Positions 41,007 to 48,984 of a stretch of 64,000 nt of DNA are shown here, piece after piece. Source of the stretch: Bisbaumannia salifodinae (lineage in GTDB: Bacteria > Pseudomonadota > Gammaproteobacteria > Pseudomonadales > Halomonadaceae); NCBI RefSeq assembly GCF_039522585.1, contig NZ_BAAADR010000004.1. One strand, written 5' to 3'. Both the position numbers and the translations under genes were made by a program. The first letter of the stretch is position 1, and the number at the start of each line of letters is the position of its first letter. The notes beneath the pieces were generated by a model. The model saw nothing but the letters and a program-made list of their open reading frames with translations, was not told the origin of the DNA and did no database searches.

Positions 41007-41591
41007 ATGATCGTGATGATTCTCGGCCTCGTGATCTTCCTCGGCATGCATTCCGTGCGCATCGTCGCCGACGACTGGCGACGCGAGCAGATCGCCCGCC
41101 TCGGTGAGCCGTCCTGGAAGGGCGTCTATTCGCTGGTCTCGGTGGTGGGGCTGGCGCTGGCCATCTGGGGGTTCGGGCAGACACGCCTCGACCCCAGCGT
41201 CGTCTGGTTCCCGCCCATGGGGCTGCGCCATGGGGTAGCGCTGCTGATGATCCCCGCCGTTATCCTGCTGGTGGCGGCCTATGTGCCGGGCAATGCCATT
41301 CGCGCCCGGCTTGGCCATCCCATGCTGCTGGCGGTGAAGCTATGGGCCTTCGCCCACCTGCTGGCCAACGGTCGTCTCGGCGATATCGTCTTCTTCGGCG
41401 CCTTCCTGGCCTGGGCCATCGTCGCCTTCGCCGCGGCCCGGCGCCGCGACCGTGCCGCCGGCCTGACGGCGCCGCCCTCGCGGCTGCCGGCGACCCTGGC
41501 GACCCTGGTCATCGGCCTGGTCGGATATTACCTCTTCGCCATGCACCTGCATGTGTGGGTCACCGGGGTGCCGGCCATCGCCATGGGCTAA
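41007..41591 (+). CDS. nnrU: NnrU family membrane protein
   Basis: A 194-residue inner-membrane protein of the NnrU family with about five spans. It starts MIVMILGLVIFLGMHSVRIV and has KGVYSLVSVVGLALAIWGF, GNAIRARLGHPMLLAVKLWA and HLLANGRLGDIVFFGAFLAW, all typical. NnrU was named from denitrifiers but is widespread; it is related to isoprenoid/SDR5-like membrane methyltransferase folds and its function is not settled. AAGGAG (40994-40999) precedes the ATG at 41007. The stop overlaps the stop region of the convergent DUF1289 gene. Confidence 0.85.
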   Translation: MIVMILGLVIFLGMHSVRIVADDWRREQIARLGEPSWKGVYSLVSVVGLALAIWGFGQTRLDPSVVWFPPMGLRHGVALLMIPAVILLVAAYVPGNAIRARLGHPMLLAVKLWAFAHLLANGRLGDIVFFGAFLAWAIVAFAAARRRDRAAGLTAPPSRLPATLATLVIGLVGYYLFAMHLHVWVTGVPAIAMG

Positions 41592-41767
41592 CCGGTGGAG
41601 GCATCGGACTCCAGGCGCCGCCAGACCGCGTCTTGCTCGGCGTCGGTCATGCCGCCCCAGCGTACGATCTCGTCCAGGCTGCGGCGGCAACCGCTGCAGC
41701 ACTGGGTCGCCTCGTCCAGATGGCAGGCGCGGATGCAGGGGGAGGCGCGACGCGGCGTGGGGGTCAT
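41588..41767 (-). CDS. DUF1289 family small cysteine-rich protein
   Basis: A 59-residue protein with the DUF1289 pattern: SPCIRACHLDEATQCCSGC (Cys11, Cys15, Cys22/23 and Cys26), then RSLDEIVRWGGMTDAEQDAV. The cysteine spacing suggests a small metal-binding module, probably zinc or Fe-S; the function is unknown. Its ATG overlaps the arfB stop codon as ATGA, so translation is likely coupled to ArfB. Its TAG partly overlaps the nnrU stop on the other strand. Confidence 0.8.
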   Translation of the reverse strand: MTPTPRRASPCIRACHLDEATQCCSGCRRSLDEIVRWGGMTDAEQDAVWRRLESDASTG

Positions 41768-42177
41768 GGCTTCACCTTGCCACGTAGCGCCTTGGTCTTG
41801 CCCTTCTGGGTCTTCTTGTCCACCCGGCGACGCTGGGAGCCCCTGGTGGGCCGGGTGGCCTTGCGGCTCTTCTGGGTCTTCACCGCCTCCAGGATCAGCG
41901 CCCGGAGGCGTCGCAGGGCATCCTCCTTGTTGAGCTCCAGGGTGCGATGGCTCTGGGCCTTGATGACGATCACCCCCTCCTTGCTGATGCGCTGGTCGGA
42001 CAGCGCCATCAGCCGTTCCTTGTAGAAGGGCGGCAGGCTGGAGCGGGGGATATCGAAGCGCAGGTGCACCGCCGAGGCCACCTTGTTGACGTTCTGGCCG
42101 CCGGCGCCCTGGGCGCGGATCTGGGTAATCTCGATCTCCCAGTCGGCCAGGGAGACGTTATTGGAGAGTTGCAGCAT
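41764..42177 (-). CDS. arfB: Alternative ribosome-rescue factor B (peptidyl-tRNA hydrolase)
   Basis: A 137-residue protein of the YaeJ/ArfB/ICT1 family, which hydrolyses peptidyl-tRNA on stalled ribosomes. The catalytic GGQ is in RAQGAGGQNVNKVAS (Gly26-Gly27-Gln28), and the C-terminal 35 residues form the basic tail (KKTQKGKTKALRGKVKP) that enters the empty mRNA channel. The length matches E. coli ArfB (140). It sits in a minus-strand cluster DUF3820-arfB-DUF1289; the gap to DUF3820 is only 7 nt, indicating an operon. Confidence 0.92.
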   Translation of the reverse strand: MLQLSNNVSLADWEIEITQIRAQGAGGQNVNKVASAVHLRFDIPRSSLPPFYKERLMALSDQRISKEGVIVIKAQSHRTLELNKEDALRRLRALILEAVKTQKSRKATRPTRGSQRRRVDKKTQKGKTKALRGKVKP

Positions 42178-42184
42178 ATCCGCC

Positions 42185-42400
42185 TCAGTGCCCCCGGCGC
42201 AGGGGCGCCAGCAGGTCGTTCAGGCCGTTATGGTCGATCTCGTGCATCAGTTGCAGCAGGCGCCCCAGCTCGCTCTTCGGGAAACCCTCCCGGGCGAACC
42301 AGGCCAGATAGGGGCCGGGCAGGTCGGCGATCACCCGGCCGGCATACTTGCCGAAGGGCATCTTCAGGGTGACCAGCCGCTCCAGGTCTTGCGGTTTCAC
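42185..42400 (-). CDS. DUF3820 family protein
   Basis: A 71-residue protein with the DUF3820 hallmark MPFGKYAGRVIADLPGPYL followed by WFAREGFPKSELGRLLQLMHEI. The same module occurs at the C-terminus of some exonucleases of the ExoX type, so a nucleic-acid-related role is possible, but none is shown. GAGGAG about 8 nt upstream of the ATG supports the start at 42400. First gene of a small operon with arfB and the DUF1289 gene. Confidence 0.8.
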   Translation of the reverse strand: MKPQDLERLVTLKMPFGKYAGRVIADLPGPYLAWFAREGFPKSELGRLLQLMHEIDHNGLNDLLAPLRRGH

Positions 42401-42477
42401 GGCAGACTCCTCTCGAGGATGGGCGGCCTACTCTACGGCTTCCCGGAGGGTTCGGCCAGGGCGCCATCCGGCAGCCG

Positions 42478-43245
42478 CTAGCCGTTTCTGTGTAGCTGAC
42501 GCTCGAGGGCGTCGAGAAACTCCTGGATGCGGATGGCATTGGTGCCCAGGTCGCTGCGCCCCAGGCGCGAGGCGGAGCGCATGTCCACCCGTACCCCCGT
42601 GTCGGTCTCGCTGAGGCGCAACACCACGTCGTCCTCGAAACCGAACCAGGTGGTGGTGGCGGTGGCCTCCAGGGTGGTTTCGCCGACCCTGGCGATCTCC
42701 CAGCCCCGCTCGCGCATCATGGTCTCGGCGGTCAGCATGACCTGGGCCATGGGGGCATCCAGCATCAGCGGGGCCAGCATGGGATAGGCGCGGCGTTGCT
42801 GATCGGCGAAGGCGCGAGGGTAGCCCACGGCGTTGGGCGCCGCCTCCCGGGCCGAGGCCAGGGCCACGAAGGTGGGCGGGTTTTCCAGGTCGGTGGTGAT
42901 ATCGTGGATCGGCGGTACCGCCTGGGCGCGTTGCAGGTGTTGGACAGGCACCACCAACAGGGTGGCCACCACCAGCAACACCAGGCCGCCGATCAGGGCG
43001 GGGCGCAGTCGCCGGCACCAGGCCGCCATGACCAGGGCCAGCAATGCCGTGCCCGCCGCGGCCACGGCCACATAGGCCCCCTGGCGCAGCAGGCCAAGGG
43101 CCTGGCCCAAGTCGAGGGCGTCGAGGCGATAGGCCGGCCCCGCCCCGCCCATCAGCAGCGCGGCCAGGCCCAGCAGCAGCACACTCAATATCGCCAGGCC
43201 AGTCGGCCAGCGGCCGCCCCGGACGTAGGGCTCGAGAATCACCAT
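42478..43245 (-). CDS. DUF1499 domain membrane protein
   Basis: A 255-residue protein. Three or four hydrophobic spans (about 15-120) precede the DUF1499 domain (about 125-250), recognised by DLENPPTFVALASAR, MMRERGWEIARV, TTTWFGFEDDVVLRLSETD and GVRVDMRSASRLGRSDLGTN. The domain is probably periplasmic or cytoplasmic at the membrane surface; the function is unknown. GGAGG lies 8 nt before the ATG at 43245. Transcribed on the minus strand, divergent from the beta-lactamase gene with 155 nt between. Confidence 0.85.
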   Translation of the reverse strand: MVILEPYVRGGRWPTGLAILSVLLLGLAALLMGGAGPAYRLDALDLGQALGLLRQGAYVAVAAAGTALLALVMAAWCRRLRPALIGGLVLLVVATLLVVPVQHLQRAQAVPPIHDITTDLENPPTFVALASAREAAPNAVGYPRAFADQQRRAYPMLAPLMLDAPMAQVMLTAETMMRERGWEIARVGETTLEATATTTWFGFEDDVVLRLSETDTGVRVDMRSASRLGRSDLGTNAIRIQEFLDALERQLHRNG

Positions 43246-43400
43246 CTCATGCCTCCGTGCGTGAGAAAGTCTCAGGTTACCAAGACCAGATTACGCCCTT
43301 TCGCCCGGGTGTGATAGGAGGCTAAGGTTTATCCTCCGGGCCGCTAATCTCTCGATTACTTCGCCACCCATGGTGGTTTCGACGACAACGGAATGGACTG

Positions 43401-44198
43401 ATGACCCCAAGATCCCTGATGGCCGGCGCCCTGATTCTGGCGCTGGCGCCCCTGGCCGTGGCGGCCGATACCTGGCAGGTCCGCGACGACTGGGCCGAAC
43501 TCTTCGCGAGCCAGGATGCCCAGGGCACCCTGCTGGTCGTGGACCAGCGGGAAGGCGCCTCCACCACCTGGGTGCATGCCCCCGAGCGGGCCCGGCAAGG
43601 CTTCGTGCCGGCCTCCACCTTCAAGGTGCCCCACACGCTGTTCGCCCTGGATGCCGGGGTGGTGGCCGACGAGTTCCAGGTCTTTCCCTGGGATGGCGTC
43701 GAGCGCGGCGTCCCGGCCTGGGATGCCGACCAGGACCTGCGCTCCGCCCTGCGTAACTCCACGGTCTGGCTCTACCAGGAGTTCGCCCGCGAGCTCGGCG
43801 AGGAGAATGAGCGCCGCTATCTGGAGAGGATCGGCTATGGCAATGCCGAGATCGGCGAGGATCTCGAGAATTTCTGGCTGGAGGCCGGTCACCTGGAGAT
43901 CTCCGCCGAGGCGCAGATCGACTTCCTGCAACGCCTCCACCGCCAGGCGCTGCCCTTCGACGAGGCCGATCAGCGTCTGGTCAAGGACCTGATGATCACC
44001 GAGGCCGGGCGTGACTGGATCCTGCGCGGCAAGACCGGCTGGTCCGGCGACCTCGGCTGGTGGGTGGGCTGGGTCGAGTGGCCCAGCGGCCCGGTGTTCT
44101 TCGCCCTCAATATCGACACCCCCAACCGCCTGGCCGATATCCCCAAGCGCGAAGCCATCGTGCGCACCGCCCTGGGCGATCTGGAAGCCCTGCCATGA
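43401..44198 (+). CDS. Class D (OXA-type) beta-lactamase
   Basis: A 265-residue serine beta-lactamase with a signal peptide (cleavage near AVA-AD, residue 22), so periplasmic. All class D motifs are present: S72-T-F-K75 with the acylated serine and the carboxylatable lysine, S120-T-V122, Y146-G-N148, Trp159 (NFWLEAGHLEIS) that protects the carbamylated lysine, and K211-T-G213. It should hydrolyse penicillin-type beta-lactams, but the spectrum cannot be read. It is not near integron or IS sequences, which suggests a resident chromosomal gene. The stop overlaps the next start as ATGA. Confidence 0.92.
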   Translation: MTPRSLMAGALILALAPLAVAADTWQVRDDWAELFASQDAQGTLLVVDQREGASTTWVHAPERARQGFVPASTFKVPHTLFALDAGVVADEFQVFPWDGVERGVPAWDADQDLRSALRNSTVWLYQEFARELGEENERRYLERIGYGNAEIGEDLENFWLEAGHLEISAEAQIDFLQRLHRQALPFDEADQRLVKDLMITEAGRDWILRGKTGWSGDLGWWVGWVEWPSGPVFFALNIDTPNRLADIPKREAIVRTALGDLEALP

Positions 44199-44542
44199 CG
44201 TCGACCGATAGTCTCCTCGCCGCCCGCCTCAGGACGCTGCTTGCCGGCGCGCCCGAAGCGCAACTGCCGTTGACCTACCAGCAGGCGGCGGAGGCCCTGG
44301 GACTCGCGCCGCCGCGCACCATCCAGCGGGTCGCCCTGGCCCTGGAGGCGCTGATGCGCGAGGACGTGGCCGCCGGACGCCCGATGATCGCCGCCCTGGT
44401 GGTGAGTCGCCGCGGCGAGCTGCCGGCCCAGGGCTTCTTCGACCTGGCCGTGGCGCTGGGGCGCTTCCCCGCCGACCCGGCCCGCCATGCCGAGGCCTAC
44501 CGGGCGGAGCTGGCCCGGGCCCTGGCCCAGCGAGTTCCATAG
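44195..44542 (+). CDS. Unknown protein coupled to the beta-lactamase gene
   Basis: A 115-residue, mostly helical, soluble protein of unknown function. The N-terminal half, LPLTYQQAAEALGLAPPRTI, looks like a winged-helix or HTH segment, and the second half contains AALVVSRRGELPAQGFFDLAVALGR, a block I recall from conserved hypothetical proteins without being able to name the family. The ATG overlaps the beta-lactamase stop by 4 nt (ATGA), so translation is very probably coupled. A regulatory role is possible but speculative. Confidence 0.65.
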   Translation: MTSTDSLLAARLRTLLAGAPEAQLPLTYQQAAEALGLAPPRTIQRVALALEALMREDVAAGRPMIAALVVSRRGELPAQGFFDLAVALGRFPADPARHAEAYRAELARALAQRVP

Positions 44543-44600
44543 GCTGATGGAGGAGGTCGAACGGCGCCGTCAGGCGTACCGGTGAGTCCGTGGCGGGAAT

Positions 44601-45218
44601 TCACTCCCGCCGGGCCACCAGCAGCCCCAGGCCCGCGCTGGCCAACAGGCCCGCACAGGTACGGTTGAATAACCGGCGCATGGCAGGCCTCGAGAACCAA
44701 TGGCGCAGGAAGGCGCCGACATAGGCATAGCCGGCGATGGCCAGCCACTCGAGAGCCAGGAAGAGCGCGCCCAGGATCAGGAACTGGGTGGCGATATTGC
44801 CGCTGGGGCTGACGAACTGGGGCAGGAAGGCCGTAAAGATCAGGATCGCCTTGGGGTTGCCGGCGGCCAGCAGGAACTCCTGCCGGGCCAGGCCCATCAG
44901 GCTCCTGGAGTCGCCGCCGTGCGGATCGTCCGCCGGGTCGGCGCCCCACAGTTGGAAGGCCAGCCAGAACAGATAGGCGGCCCCCAGCACCTTGATGACC
45001 AGGAACAGCGTCTCGGAGGCGTAGAGCACGGTGGCCAGCCCCGAGGCGGCCAGCGTGATCATCACCACGAAGGCCACCAGGCGGCCGATGCCGGCCAGGC
45101 AGGCGGTGCGCACGCCGTAGCGCTTGGCGTTGCTGAGGGACAGCAGATTATTGGGGCCCGGGGCCAGGTTCAGGGCGAAGCAGGCCGGTACGAAGAGCAG
45201 CAGCGTGAGCCAGTCCAT
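44601..45218 (-). CDS. LysE family amino-acid exporter
   Basis: A 205-residue inner-membrane exporter of the LysE/RhtB family with about six spans. The N-terminus FALNLAPGPNNLLSLSNAKRYG holds the family APGPN motif, and LLAAGNPKAILIFTAFLPQFV holds the conserved NPK. Such proteins export amino acids (homoserine, threonine, leucine, lysine) or homoserine lactones; the substrate here is unknown. No adjacent LysR or Lrp regulator is seen. GGAGGC precedes the ATG. It is divergent from nfsA. Confidence 0.88.
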   Translation of the reverse strand: MDWLTLLLFVPACFALNLAPGPNNLLSLSNAKRYGVRTACLAGIGRLVAFVVMITLAASGLATVLYASETLFLVIKVLGAAYLFWLAFQLWGADPADDPHGGDSRSLMGLARQEFLLAAGNPKAILIFTAFLPQFVSPSGNIATQFLILGALFLALEWLAIAGYAYVGAFLRHWFSRPAMRRLFNRTCAGLLASAGLGLLVARRE

Positions 45219-45391
45219 GGAGGCGCCTCCCGAGGGCAGTGAGATAATGCCGAGCCTTCGATGCTAGCAGGCCCGGCCTCGGCGCGGGAGAGGGGCGGCC
45301 CGACGCCGGGATGCAATGGCCGCCGTGATAACGGATAATAAGCAGGGTAATTAAAGTCGTCGCCATCATTGGTGCCAACCCCCGAGGTCCC

Positions 45392-46123
45392 ATGAACCCC
45401 ACCATCGAACTGCTGAAGTCCCACCGCTCGATCCGCAAGTTCACCGAGCAGAAGATTCCCCGCGAGCTGCTGGTGGAGCTGATTCGCGCCGGCCAGGGCG
45501 CCGCCACCTCCAGCCATGTGCAGGCCTATAGCGTCATCCATGTGACCAAGCCCGAGAACCGCGAGAAGCTCGCCGAGCTGGCCGGGGGCCAGGGCTATGT
45601 GGCCGGCGCCTCCGACTTCCTGGTGTTCTGCGCCGATATGAAGCGCCCCACCGAGGCCGCCGAGCGCACCGGCGCCACGGTCGTGCGCGGCATGACCGAG
45701 CAGCTGCTGGTGGCCAGCGTGGACGTGGCGCTGATGGCCCAGAACGTGGCCATCGCCGCGGAATCCGAAGGGCTTGGCATCTGCTATATCGGCGGCATCC
45801 GCAACAACCCTGCCGCCGTCAGCGACCTGCTGCGCCTGCCCCAGCATGTCTACCCGGTGTTCGGCATGTGCCTGGGCTACCCGGCCCACCAACCGGACAT
45901 CAAGCCGCGCCTGCCGGTGGAGGCGATCCTCAAGGAGGACTATTACCGCGATGACCGCGAGCTGGTGGAGGCCTACGACGAGACCATGCATGCCTACTAC
46001 CAGGCGCGAAAGGGCGGCAACAAGGACTCCAACTGGTCACGCAACCTCACCCCGCTGTTCGACAGCAAGCTGCGCGCCCATATGCGCGACTTCCTGATAG
46101 AGCGCGGCTTCGAGATGAAGTAA
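45392..46123 (+). CDS. nfsA: Oxygen-insensitive NADPH nitroreductase (NfsA-like)
   Basis: A 243-residue FMN flavoprotein. The N-terminus PTIELLKSHRSIRKFTEQKI with the SxR FMN-binding segment, GAATSSHVQAYSVIHV, ESEGLGICYIGGIRNNP and VYPVFGMCLGYPAHQPDIKPRLP match NfsA/Frp-type reductases of about 240 residues. It reduces nitroaromatics, quinones and flavins with NADPH in the cytoplasm. Transcribed alone, divergent from a LysE gene, convergent with ygjV. Confidence 0.9.
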   Translation: MNPTIELLKSHRSIRKFTEQKIPRELLVELIRAGQGAATSSHVQAYSVIHVTKPENREKLAELAGGQGYVAGASDFLVFCADMKRPTEAAERTGATVVRGMTEQLLVASVDVALMAQNVAIAAESEGLGICYIGGIRNNPAAVSDLLRLPQHVYPVFGMCLGYPAHQPDIKPRLPVEAILKEDYYRDDRELVEAYDETMHAYYQARKGGNKDSNWSRNLTPLFDSKLRAHMRDFLIERGFEMK

Positions 46124-46162
46124 AACGCCGCGGCCCGTTGCCACCCAGGCGGCGGGCCGGCT

Positions 46163-46684
46163 TCAGGGCAGGACCGGGCGGCCGTCGCGCCTCAGGCGCA
46201 GGATGGTGACCAGGTTGGTGATGAAGATCAGCGATTCGGCCAGGGTGCCGCCGATGGAGCCCGCCAGCAGGTTGCTGAGCACCCAGCAGAAGGCCGCCAC
46301 CGCCAGGGTCACGCGCATGGCGATGCCGCGCAGCATAAACATGCCCCAGGTGCCCAGCAGGCCCGCCGCCAGGGCCGGCAGGTCCCGCGGCCCGCTCCAG
46401 GTCAGCGCCGCCACCGCCAGGGTGGCAAGCAGCATCCCCACCATCAGCGCCCGGTGACGCGGGAAGCGGCGCACCAGGGCGATGCGCACCACGATCAGCG
46501 CCGAGATTCCCGCCGCCACCCAGCTCGCGAAGAGCGCGAACTGGGCGGCGAAGGCCACGTTGGCGAACAGCAGCAGCACGAACAGCTTGTCGTCGCGCTT
46601 GCTGGCGAAGGCGACCAGGCACAGCGCCAGGGCCACCAGGCTGACCCCCTGGCCCGCCAGCCACCTCAGGCTGAGTTCTTCCAT
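46163..46684 (-). CDS. ygjV: YgjV family inner membrane protein
   Basis: A 173-residue integral membrane protein with five to six spans. QGVSLVALALCLVAFASKRDDKLFVLLLFAN and the late block CWVLSNLLAGSIGGTLAESLIFITNLVTILRL match the YgjV/DUF4126-like group remembered from enterobacteria. The function is unknown. On the minus strand, convergent with nfsA across a 39-nt GC-rich gap and divergent from the deaminase gene. Confidence 0.75.
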   Translation of the reverse strand: MEELSLRWLAGQGVSLVALALCLVAFASKRDDKLFVLLLFANVAFAAQFALFASWVAAGISALIVVRIALVRRFPRHRALMVGMLLATLAVAALTWSGPRDLPALAAGLLGTWGMFMLRGIAMRVTLAVAAFCWVLSNLLAGSIGGTLAESLIFITNLVTILRLRRDGRPVLP

Positions 46685-46837
46685 GCGTGCCGCTCCCCCG
46701 CAACGCTTCCATCGACCGCCCTAGCCTGGCGGTTTCCCCCGGTCCTGCCAAGCCTCTCGGTGCCTTGTCGCTTTCACCGCCGATGCCGCTAAGATGGGGG
46801 ACTTGCCCCGATAACCCCCGGATCGAACGGAGACGAG

Positions 46838-47404
46838 ATGGAACCGCTACTTAATGCCGGCACGCCGGTGACCGAGGCCGCCCTGGCCGCCATCGCCCAT
46901 ATGCCCACCGCCAGCCTGCCGGCGCTGATGGACGACGATTTCGCCCGGCGCCTGAGCGATGCCGACCTGATGCGCATCGCCGTGCTGCTGGCCGAGAAGA
47001 GCCGAGGCGAGGGCGGCTGCCCGATCGGCGCGGTGATCATCGACAACGCCACCCGGCGCATCGTCGGCAAGGGGCACAACACCCTGGTCCAGGAGGATCA
47101 CCCCTACAACCACGGCGAGACCGCCGCCATTCGCGATGCCGGGCGCCTCGACTTCGGCCAGACCACGCTCTTCACCTCCCTGAGTCCCTGCGATATCTGC
47201 GCGACCCTGCTCTATATGCGTGGCTTCGCCCGGGTGGTGGTAGGCGACGTCACCAACGCCTCGGGCAACGAGGGCCTGCTGCGCAGCAAGGGGCTGCGTG
47301 TCGATATCCTCGAGGATGCCCGTGGCGTGGAAGGCTACGCCCGCTTCCGCGCCGAGCAGCCCGAGCTGGACCGCGAGGACTGGAAAGGCAGGAGTGCCCT
47401 ATGA
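46838..47404 (+). CDS. Nucleoside/nucleobase deaminase, cytosine- or guanine-deaminase type
   Basis: A 188-residue zinc-dependent deaminase of the CDA fold. The zinc motifs are HGETAAIRDAG (His/Glu) and SLSPCDICATLLYMRGFARV (two Cys of PCxxC). The GGCPIGAVIID stretch and the PCDIC wording resemble yeast-type cytosine deaminase more than tRNA adenosine deaminase. The first 45 residues (MEPLLNAGTPVTEAALAAIA) are an extra N-terminal region. GGAGACG precedes the ATG. It ends DWKGRSAL, with a stop overlapping the start of a broken oxidoreductase copy; the intact copy is about 5.3 kb away, next to a second copy of this coding end. Confidence 0.85.
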   Translation: MEPLLNAGTPVTEAALAAIAHMPTASLPALMDDDFARRLSDADLMRIAVLLAEKSRGEGGCPIGAVIIDNATRRIVGKGHNTLVQEDHPYNHGETAAIRDAGRLDFGQTTLFTSLSPCDICATLLYMRGFARVVVGDVTNASGNEGLLRSKGLRVDILEDARGVEGYARFRAEQPELDREDWKGRSAL

Positions 47405-47460
47405 CGCCCCTGGTGATCGGCGCCAGTGGCCAGATCGGCCGCCAGTGCTGTGCCCTGGCC
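47378..47460 (+). repeat. 83-bp direct repeat, left copy
   Basis: Positions 47378-47460 match 52700-52782 with 77 of 83 identical bases by eye. The repeat covers the last codons of the deaminase gene, the ATGA overlap and the first 20 codons of an NAD(P)-binding protein. Homology stops abruptly after the codons for CALA. Confidence 0.85.
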
Positions 47461-47529
47461 TTTGATACGGCGCTTCCCTCGGTTGACTCCTCCCGGTGTT
47501 CGGGCGAGGCTAAGGGCCGCGCCGTCTAG
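47401..47529 (+). pseudogene. Truncated copy of the NAD(P)-binding oxidoreductase start
   Basis: This 42-codon frame begins MTPLVIGASGQIGRQCCALA, nearly the same as the intact protein at 52723 (MTTLVIGANGQIGRQFCALA), including the GxxGxxG nucleotide-binding motif. It then changes to an unrelated FDTALPSVDSSRCSGEAKGR tail and stops. It keeps the ATGA overlap with the deaminase gene. It is best read as the remnant left when about 5.2 kb was inserted or duplicated at this junction. Confidence 0.75.
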
Positions 47530-47630
47530 GCGTCCCCGTCCGCGGAAAGGGCTGCGCCCATCGCTTTCAATCGACTTCCCCATACGACTCCCGGCCTGTC
47601 CGGCGGACGCAGGCATATGGAGGGATTCGT

Positions 47631-48842
47631 ATGACCACGCTGCCCCGGCCGGATGCCAGGTCTCATGGCCGCTTCAATCTCGAGCAGCAGCGCAAGCGCG
47701 CCAAGGAACTGCTCAAGGCGGTGCGGGCCGACGAGCCGGACGCCCTGGCGCGCATCCTGTGCCAACTCCCGCCCCGCGAGACGCCGCTGCGACTCGCCGA
47801 TGCCCAGTTCGTGATCGCCCGGGAATGCGGCTTTGCCAGTTGGCCCAGGCTCAAGGCCCATATCGAAGCGCTCGATGCGTCACGGCGACTGGTCGCCGAG
47901 CGCAGCGACCAGGAGCTGACCACCCTGCATATCCGCTGTGGCTCGGACATCGAGCATGGCCTGCGCACCGCCGGCTTCCGCGGCGACTTCCTGGAGTTTT
48001 CCGATCCCTTCTGCCTGGGCCCGCTGCGCGACCTGCCCCCCGAGGCGCTGATGCGGCTGAGAGCGCATTACCTGGCCGGGGTCTCCGGCATGGCCGAGCG
48101 TGATGCCCTGGCTCGCCTGCGCAGGAGCTACGAGGCACTGGACGACCTGGCTCGCTTTGAGCGGGTGGTGCTGTGGTTCGAGCACGACAGCTACGACCAG
48201 TTGATCCTCGCCTACCTGCTGCACCGCCTGCATCTGGCTCCGCCCAGGGCACGGATCGAGCTGATCGCCGTAGAGAGCGTCCCCGGCGTCGAGCGCTTTA
48301 TCGGCATCGGCCAGCTCGCCCCGGACCTGCTGGCCTGGCTATGGCGGCAGCGCCGCCCCGTCGAGGCGCCCCTGCTCGAACTGGGCAGCCGGGCCTGGGC
48401 GGCGCTGACCGCCGATCGCCCCCAGCCGCTGGAAGCGCTGATCGCCACCGGCACGCCGGCCCTGCCGATGCTGGGCAGGGCGCTCGCGCGCCACCTGCAG
48501 GAGCTGCCGGACGCGGCGTCCGGCCTCGGCCTGACCGAGCGCCTTATCCTGACGATCGTCCGCGACCGGGGCTCGCTGCCGGTGGGCGAGGCGTTCGCCT
48601 ACCTGATGCGCGACTACGAGCCGCTGCCCTACCTGGGCGACCTGATGTTCTGGTGGCTGCTCCAGCCGTTGATCGCGGCGCCCCGGCCGGCGCTGGCGAT
48701 TACCGAGTCCCACCGGGACTGGCCCCATCGTCGCCTCGCCCTGACCGCGCTCGGCCGCGCCCTTCTCGAAGGGGAACGAAACTGGCTCGATCAGGCCTCC
48801 GGCGAGCGCTGGGTAGGCGGAATACGTATTCCACCACGCTAG
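47631..48842 (+). CDS. DUF1835 domain protein
   Basis: A 403-residue soluble protein. After a helical N-terminus (FNLEQQRKRAKELLKAVRAD) with an ankyrin-like or ClpN-like AQFVIARECGFASWPRLKAHI, the DUF1835 domain starts near residue 95: LTTLHIRCGSDIEHGLRTAG, FLEFSDPFCLGPL, LWFEHDSYDQLILAYLLHRL, and GIGQLAPDLLAWLW. The C-terminal 90 residues are helical and could be winged-helix (ALTALGRALLEGERNWL). Function unknown. GGAGG lies 7 nt before the ATG. First gene of the duplicated-junction-bracketed segment. Confidence 0.8.
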   Translation: MTTLPRPDARSHGRFNLEQQRKRAKELLKAVRADEPDALARILCQLPPRETPLRLADAQFVIARECGFASWPRLKAHIEALDASRRLVAERSDQELTTLHIRCGSDIEHGLRTAGFRGDFLEFSDPFCLGPLRDLPPEALMRLRAHYLAGVSGMAERDALARLRRSYEALDDLARFERVVLWFEHDSYDQLILAYLLHRLHLAPPRARIELIAVESVPGVERFIGIGQLAPDLLAWLWRQRRPVEAPLLELGSRAWAALTADRPQPLEALIATGTPALPMLGRALARHLQELPDAASGLGLTERLILTIVRDRGSLPVGEAFAYLMRDYEPLPYLGDLMFWWLLQPLIAAPRPALAITESHRDWPHRRLALTALGRALLEGERNWLDQASGERWVGGIRIPPR

Positions 48843-48984
48843 TCATGGGGCCAGCCCCGGCCTTTCAGGAGCCCAGGCGGCGAGGGCCTTGGGCGGATTG
48901 CCGGGCAGTTGCGCAATATTGTCCAAGCCCGCGGTGTCGCCTTGGGCCTAAGCTATGCCTGAGTGGCGTTCTGGGAGAGGTGGC

